NCBI GenBank assembly: GCA_044221555.1
Contig: JBGAOY010000051.1
Location: 1-9,336 of the forward strand
Length of the DNA stretch: 9,336 nucleotides
Reading direction: 5' to 3'
Origin: JAEUJM01 sp044221555
GTDB taxonomy: Bacteria; Actinomycetota; Acidimicrobiia; Acidimicrobiales; DATDAH01
Below the pieces are notes generated by a model, which made no database searches, was not told where the DNA came from, and worked only from the letters and a program-made list of their open reading frames with translations. This document shows positions 5,955-9,336 of this stretch, piece by piece (position 1 is the first letter of the stretch; every line of letters begins with the position of its first letter). The translations under genes were made by a program, and so were the position numbers.

Positions 5955-8000
5955 TCAGCCCGCCCGCAGGGCGTAGACGGTGAGGGGCAGGTCGTCCCAC
6001 GCCGCTCCGGCGGCCTCGAGGAGTGCGGCAGGAGGCTCCTCGCCGTCGATGACGGGGAACTGGGTGTCCTCACCGAACTGGACGAGGTAGACCAGCGCCA
6101 CCGCCGCCGGCGGCAGGGCCGCCACCGGGTTGTCGGACGCCAGGATCTCGTCGGCCTCCGGGCAGGTGCCACCCTGGAACCCCTGGGCGGCGAGCTCGGG
6201 GCACATGATGCGGGGGACCGTCTGGGTGAACGCGTCGAGGGGACGCGGGTTGGTCTCCCGGGCGAAGTCCACCAGCGCGTCGGCGGCGCGTTGGGCCTCG
6301 GCCGCCGACCGGCCGGGCGGGTCATAGGTGGCGACGACCTCCCAGTCGTCGGTGGGCGCCGGGAGCTCGGAGGCGGTGAAGAGCAGGTTCCCGGCCGACG
6401 GCTTCGGGTCGCGCCCGTCCACCTGGCCGAGTCCCGGGGCGCCCGCGTCGACGCCGGTGTCGATGCCGTGGGCCTCGAGGCCGGCCTTGAAGCCGACGAA
6501 GATGGTGGGCGTCGTGCGGCCTCCGACCACCCACGTGCCCCAGCGTCCGGAGGTCTGCAGCCTCGGCGCGGCCTGGTCGACGAGGGTGCGGGTGGCCCGG
6601 AAGGCGAAGGGGTACTGCTCGGTCGACGCGTCGATGGGCCCGGGGACGGCGACGACGACGGTGGCGACGACGACCGCGGCCACCGCGCCGCCGACGAGGG
6701 CCGACCGGTGCCCCACGAGACGGGGCCCGAGCAGGGGGCCGATCACCAGGCCGGCGGTGAACACGGCGAAGGTGGCCACGGGTGAGGCGGCCAGCGTGCG
6801 GTAGATGCCGAAGCCTTCGTCGGAGGGCGTGGTGGCCAGCGAGACCACCATGAAGACGAGGCCGGACGCGGCGACCACGATGTAGCCCCAGCCCGCCCGA
6901 CCCAGTTCGCGGCGGCGGTGCACGGCCGCCGCGGCGACGGCCACGACGAGCAGCACGCCCACGATCACGTAGCCGACCGACGGGGCGTGGGCGGCGGCCG
7001 CCGACTGCACCGGGTTGAAAAGGAGGGCCTTGGCCTGCTCGCCGATGGCCAGCACGGGCCCGTCCACCTGCTCGGCGGCGCTGCGTGAGGCCCGGTAGAG
7101 CTCCACGACGTTGCCGCCGCGATTGGTGAGGGCGTCGTAGACCGGGGCCCACCACGACAGCGCGAGCAGGGCCGCGGCGATGACCACGGATCGGCGCTCG
7201 GACCGGTCGAGGCGCAGCACGCGCCGGGCCCTGGCGATCGGCGCGTCCGGGGGGTCGACCGCGGCACGCCGCCACCGCAGGACGACGACGACGAGGAGGG
7301 TGACCGCGGCCGTGGCCGCGACCGGCAGGGCGTAGCGCATGGTCGCCGCGGCCGGGAACGAGGTGGCCAGCACCCAGAGCGGGAGCAGGGTGCTCTGACC
7401 GCTGATGAGCGCAGCGCAGAGGTAGAGGAACAAGGCGATGACCAGCAGCGAGAGCGTGGTCTTGAACGGTGGGTACAAGAACGCGGTGCCGCCGAGCGAC
7501 CAGCACATGACCAGCGTGGTGAACCAGGCCCACAGGGCCGCCGCGGGCCCCGCCGTGCGCAGGGCGGTGTAGCCGATCAGCACGATGGTGGTGGCCGAGA
7601 CGAAGGCGGCCCCGAGCAGCATGCCCGCGGTGCCGCCGAAGACCGTGACGAACGGGGCGAGCACGTAGTACACCATCGGCCCGGGATGGAAGGGGTGGGC
7701 ACCGTAGCGGGTGCCCGACGCGACCTCACCGGACAAGGGCGTGTGGGTCGTGAACACCTGGCGGGTGACGGTGAGCATGGTGCCGTTGTCGCCGATCGGG
7801 TACCAGTGGTCGGCGAGGGCCTGGAACGCGGCGATCACGAACGGGGCGGCGACCACGACCGCGAGCCCCACACCCACCCGCCGTTGGCGCGTCGTCAGGT
7901 CCCGCAGGCGCCGACCTGCCGATGACCGGGGCGTCGATGATCGGGGCGCCGAGGATGGGGGCGACGAGGCGTCGCCGTCCGTGCCCCGCGCTCGCTCCAT
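5955..8000 (-). CDS. Polytopic membrane protein, probable GT-C type glycosyltransferase
   Basis: The 681-residue protein has a Ser/Pro/Arg-rich cytoplasmic N-terminus (1-41), a first membrane helix (about 42-62), then a loop, YPIGDNGTMLTVTRQVF. Its Asp (D71) sits where GT-C enzymes keep the catalytic acidic residue. The motif GAHPFHPGPMVYY (100-112) follows, then roughly ten more hydrophobic segments up to about 460. A soluble C-terminal domain of about 220 residues, probably outside the membrane, holds a Cys pair (MCPELA, GTCPEA) that could form a disulfide. GT-C enzymes transfer sugars from polyprenyl-phosphate donors to cell-envelope glycans, lipids or proteins; the acceptor here is unknown. 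ATG 8000 is preferred because AGGAG lies 6 nt upstream; an in-frame GTG at 8072 would add 24 polar residues and lies upstream of a candidate promoter. It diverges from a DPM1-like GT2, a likely donor synthase. It could instead be a membrane protein of unknown, non-transferase role. Confidence 0.8.
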   Translation of the reverse strand: MERARGTDGDASSPPSSAPRSSTPRSSAGRRLRDLTTRQRRVGVGLAVVVAAPFVIAAFQALADHWYPIGDNGTMLTVTRQVFTTHTPLSGEVASGTRYGAHPFHPGPMVYYVLAPFVTVFGGTAGMLLGAAFVSATTIVLIGYTALRTAGPAAALWAWFTTLVMCWSLGGTAFLYPPFKTTLSLLVIALFLYLCAALISGQSTLLPLWVLATSFPAAATMRYALPVAATAAVTLLVVVVLRWRRAAVDPPDAPIARARRVLRLDRSERRSVVIAAALLALSWWAPVYDALTNRGGNVVELYRASRSAAEQVDGPVLAIGEQAKALLFNPVQSAAAAHAPSVGYVIVGVLLVVAVAAAAVHRRRELGRAGWGYIVVAASGLVFMVVSLATTPSDEGFGIYRTLAASPVATFAVFTAGLVIGPLLGPRLVGHRSALVGGAVAAVVVATVVVAVPGPIDASTEQYPFAFRATRTLVDQAAPRLQTSGRWGTWVVGGRTTPTIFVGFKAGLEAHGIDTGVDAGAPGLGQVDGRDPKPSAGNLLFTASELPAPTDDWEVVATYDPPGRSAAEAQRAADALVDFARETNPRPLDAFTQTVPRIMCPELAAQGFQGGTCPEADEILASDNPVAALPPAAVALVYLVQFGEDTQFPVIDGEEPPAALLEAAGAAWDDLPLTVYALRAG

Positions 8001-8006
8001 CCCTCG

Positions 8007-8011
8007 CTCCT
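8007..8011 (-). promoter_or_regulatory. Ribosome binding site of the GT-C type membrane protein
   Basis: On the minus strand AGGAG lies 6 nt before ATG 8000, inside GGCAGGAGCGAGGG. It favours that start over GTG 8072, which has no comparable site. Confidence 0.6.
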
Positions 8012-8046
8012 GCCTTCGTGCATCGTCACCGGGCACCGAGTCGACG

Positions 8047-8052
8047 ATCGTA
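8047..8052 (-). promoter_or_regulatory. Candidate -10 box for the GT-C type membrane protein
   Basis: Read on the minus strand, 8052-8047 is TACGAT, a TANNNT match. A transcript starting near 8040 would have a leader of about 40 nt carrying the AGGAG site before ATG 8000. A -35 match is poor (CTGAGT at 8076-8071, 18 bp away). Confidence 0.3.
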
Positions 8053-8124
8053 TCCGAACCGTGCGCGGCCACTCAGGCGCCCCCCGGCGAACCTCGGCCG
8101 GGTCGGCGTCGGGTGTGACACGAC

Positions 8125-8133
8125 TGATACGGT
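8125..8133 (+). promoter_or_regulatory. Extended -10 box for the GT2 gene
   Basis: TGA-TACGGT combines a TGn extension (8125-8127) with a TANNNT box (8128-8133), ending 9 nt before GTG 8143. No Shine-Dalgarno sequence is present, so the mRNA is probably leaderless or nearly so. It is divergent from the candidate promoter at 8047-8052. Confidence 0.45.
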
Positions 8134-8142
8134 GCCGTTCCC

Positions 8143-8865
8143 GTGGCCAGCACGCCGTTCAGCATCGTCATCGCCGCGCGCAACGAGGAAGCCACGATCG
8201 AGCAGGTGCTGGAGGCCACCCGGCCGCTCACCGACGACCTGGTGGTCGTCGACGGGCGCTCCACCGACCGCACCGTGGCGCTGGCGGAGGGGTTCGGGGC
8301 GAGGGTGGTCACCGACAACGGTCTCGGCAAGGGCGACGCCATCCGCGTGGGCCTGGACCACGTCGCCCACCCCATCACCGTGTTCATGGACGCCGACGGG
8401 TCCCACGACCCCGCCGACATCGAGCGCCTGGTGGCCCCCATCGCGGACGGCGAGGCCGACCTCGTCATGGGCTCGCGCATGCTGGGGGGCAGCGAGGAGC
8501 TGTTCGGGTCGCTGTACGAGGTTCTGCGCCTGATCGGCAGCCTCATCATCAGCCTGACCATCAACTACCGCTTCGGCACCCGTTTCACGGACTACCAGAA
8601 CGGCTTCCGGGCGATCCGCACGGACGTGGGCCGCCGCATCGGCACGACCAGCGACATCACCACGATCGAGCAGGAGATGGCGATGAAGTGCCTGCAGTAC
8701 GGCTTCCGGGTCACCGAGGTGCCGACCCACGAGGCCCGGCGCCAGGGCGGTGAATCGAAGATCACCGTGATGCACGTGGCCCACAAGTACGTGTGGAGCC
8801 TCCTGCGGGGTGTGCTGGTGCGCCGGAAGCCCGCTCCGGCGATCCCGGCCGGCGTCCAACGCTGA
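8143..8865 (+). CDS. Family 2 glycosyltransferase, DPM1/polyprenol-phosphate sugar synthase-like
   Basis: The 240-residue protein has the GT-A fold of family 2: N-terminal FSIVIAARNEEATI (6-19), LVVVDGRSTDRT in the nucleotide-binding half, and the metal-binding DAD motif at 83-85 (FMDADGSHDP). MGSRMLGG and TDYQNGFRAI follow, a variant of the D-x-x-x-G-F-R-x block of dolichyl/polyprenyl-phosphate mannose or glucose synthases. It has no clear C-terminal transmembrane pair, so it resembles the short, membrane-associated DPM1 type. The expected reaction moves a hexose from a nucleotide sugar to polyprenyl phosphate on the cytoplasmic face. It starts at GTG 8143, since no closer ATG fits and the extended -10 lies just before it. 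The divergent GT-C type protein could use the lipid-linked sugar on the other side of the membrane. The sugar cannot be told from the sequence. Confidence 0.88.
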   Translation: MASTPFSIVIAARNEEATIEQVLEATRPLTDDLVVVDGRSTDRTVALAEGFGARVVTDNGLGKGDAIRVGLDHVAHPITVFMDADGSHDPADIERLVAPIADGEADLVMGSRMLGGSEELFGSLYEVLRLIGSLIISLTINYRFGTRFTDYQNGFRAIRTDVGRRIGTTSDITTIEQEMAMKCLQYGFRVTEVPTHEARRQGGESKITVMHVAHKYVWSLLRGVLVRRKPAPAIPAGVQR

Positions 8866-8886
8866 TCGGCGGCAACCACCCGCCGA
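8866..8886. terminator. Hairpin directly after the GT2 stop codon
   Basis: TCGGCGG (8866-8872), a 7-nt loop, and CCGCCGA (8880-8886) form a perfect 7-bp stem starting at the base after the GT2 stop. No T-run follows. Being symmetric, it may act for both convergent genes. Confidence 0.4.
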
Positions 8887-8894
8887 GCGACCGA

Positions 8895-8911
8895 CCGGCG
8901 GCGAGCGCCGG
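8895..8911. terminator. Second hairpin between GT2 and sufU
   Basis: CCGGCG (8895-8900), loop GCGAG, CGCCGG (8906-8911) forms a 6-bp stem 12 nt after the sufU stop as read on the minus strand. It is a plausible U-less terminator for sufU, paired with the hairpin beside it. Confidence 0.35.
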
Positions 8912-8922
8912 CCCGTTCCCGA

Positions 8923-9336
8923 CTATCCCGACGCTTCCTCGATGCCCTGGGCGAGGGTGTTCCAGGACAGGGTGGCGCACTTGATGCGCACCGGGAACTT
9001 CACCACGCCCCGCAGCGCCTCGAGGTCGCCGAGGCGCACCTCGTCGGGAGCGCCGGTGGTGTCGGCGCCGTCGCCGTCGGCCTCGGCGTCGTCGCCCTCG
9101 AGCTCCTGCTCGTGGATCGACATCATGGCCTTGAAGGCGCGGGTGAGGTCGCGGATCTCCTTGACGCTCTTGCCCTTGACCGCCGCGGACATCATCGATG
9201 CCGAGGACTGGCTGATCGAACAGCCCTGGCCGCCGATCTTGAGATCGGTCACCGTGTCGCCGTCGAGCACCAGGTAGACCACGATCTCGTCACCGCAGAG
9301 GGGGTTGAAGCCCTCGACGCGGTGCGCGGGTGGGCT
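8923..9336 (-). CDS. sufU: SufU, zinc-dependent sulfurtransferase of Fe-S assembly (5' end outside window)
   Basis: The reading frame is open to the right edge of the window, giving the last 137 residues. SufU takes the persulfide sulfur from the cysteine desulfurase SufS and passes it to SufBCD. All four zinc ligands known from Bacillus subtilis SufU are present: Cys and Asp in NPLCGDE (visible residues 14 and 16), Cys in GGQGCSISQSS (39), and Cys in RIKCATLSW (120). The first two cysteines are 25 residues apart, exactly as in B. subtilis (41 and 66), so about 27 N-terminal residues are missing. Between the second and third cysteines there are 19 more residues than in B. subtilis, matching an acidic, Gly-rich insert (about 80-99) just after HEQELEG. 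The upstream side, outside the window, would be the usual place for sufS. The gene is convergent with the GT2 gene, with 57 bp between stop codons. Confidence 0.93.
   Translation of the reverse strand, partial: SPPAHRVEGFNPLCGDEIVVYLVLDGDTVTDLKIGGQGCSISQSSASMMSAAVKGKSVKEIRDLTRAFKAMMSIHEQELEGDDAEADGDGADTTGAPDEVRLGDLEALRGVVKFPVRIKCATLSWNTLAQGIEEASG

Noticed and set aside
3248..6325. A 1025-codon open frame on the minus strand opposite sufD, the ferredoxin and sufC
   Set aside because: It lies antisense to three clearly conserved genes, has no recognisable domain and is rich in Arg, Pro, His and Gly in patches. Long antisense open frames are expected in DNA with G or C at nearly every third codon position.
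5877..6785. A 302-codon + strand open frame starting inside sufC and running opposite the GT-C type gene
   Set aside because: It overlaps two supported genes, and its Gly/Arg/Asp/Val-rich composition shows no motif or sensible start.
6322..7533. A 403-codon open frame on the minus strand overlapping the GT-C type gene in another frame
   Set aside because: It is dominated by Arg, Gly, Pro and His with no membrane segments, whereas the main frame gives regular transmembrane helices.
8001..8072. GTG 8072 as the start of the GT-C type protein
   Set aside because: It would add 24 polar residues without a ribosome binding site, while ATG 8000 has AGGAG at 6 nt and lies downstream of a candidate promoter.
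1..9336. Mobile elements, CRISPR arrays, defence or phage genes
   Set aside because: I looked for transposase or integrase motifs, terminal inverted repeats and spaced repeat arrays, and saw none; composition is even across the window.

Overview
The window reads as strongly G+C-rich actinobacterial DNA, with codons ending almost always in G or C. Several features suggest class Acidimicrobiia or a near relative. These are a Suf iron-sulfur locus with a small Rieske ferredoxin between sufD and sufC, a SufU-type scaffold, and several genes that appear to be leaderless, with a TANNNT-like -10 box 6-9 nt before the start codon. The taxon is inferred, since no rRNA or marker gene is present.

Left part (1-2892, all + strand): the C-terminal end of a probable SGNH/GDSL-type hydrolase, then a cobalamin-binding radical SAM enzyme, then a protein with a Rieske [2Fe-2S] domain at its C-terminus and a D-x2-H-x4-H mononuclear-iron-like motif near its N-terminus. 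That is the reverse of the usual domain order in Rieske oxygenases, and it is the most unusual protein in the window.

Centre (2893-5923, + strand): a small four-cysteine protein of unknown function with a Lys/Arg-rich tail, then sufD, a Rieske ferredoxin and sufC, tightly spaced (4-nt and 28-nt junctions). The leader before sufD holds a 12-bp direct repeat, a -10-like box and a strong GC hairpin. sufB is not next to sufD, and sufS does not follow sufC.

Right part (5924-9336): a large polytopic membrane protein on the - strand, probably a GT-C type glycosyltransferase, lies divergent from a DPM1-like family 2 glycosyltransferase on the + strand. Together they suggest a polyprenyl-phosphate-sugar donor synthase and a membrane glycosyltransferase that uses the donor. 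The window ends in a 5'-truncated sufU on the - strand, convergent with the GT2 gene, so the suf genes lie on both sides of the glycosylation pair. Most of the left and centre genes make or use Fe-S clusters. It is plausible, but not shown, that the Suf machinery and the Rieske ferredoxin serve the radical SAM and Rieske enzymes upstream. There are no tRNAs, rRNAs, CRISPR arrays, insertion sequences or phage genes that I can see, and no gene-free stretch exceeds about 155 bp.
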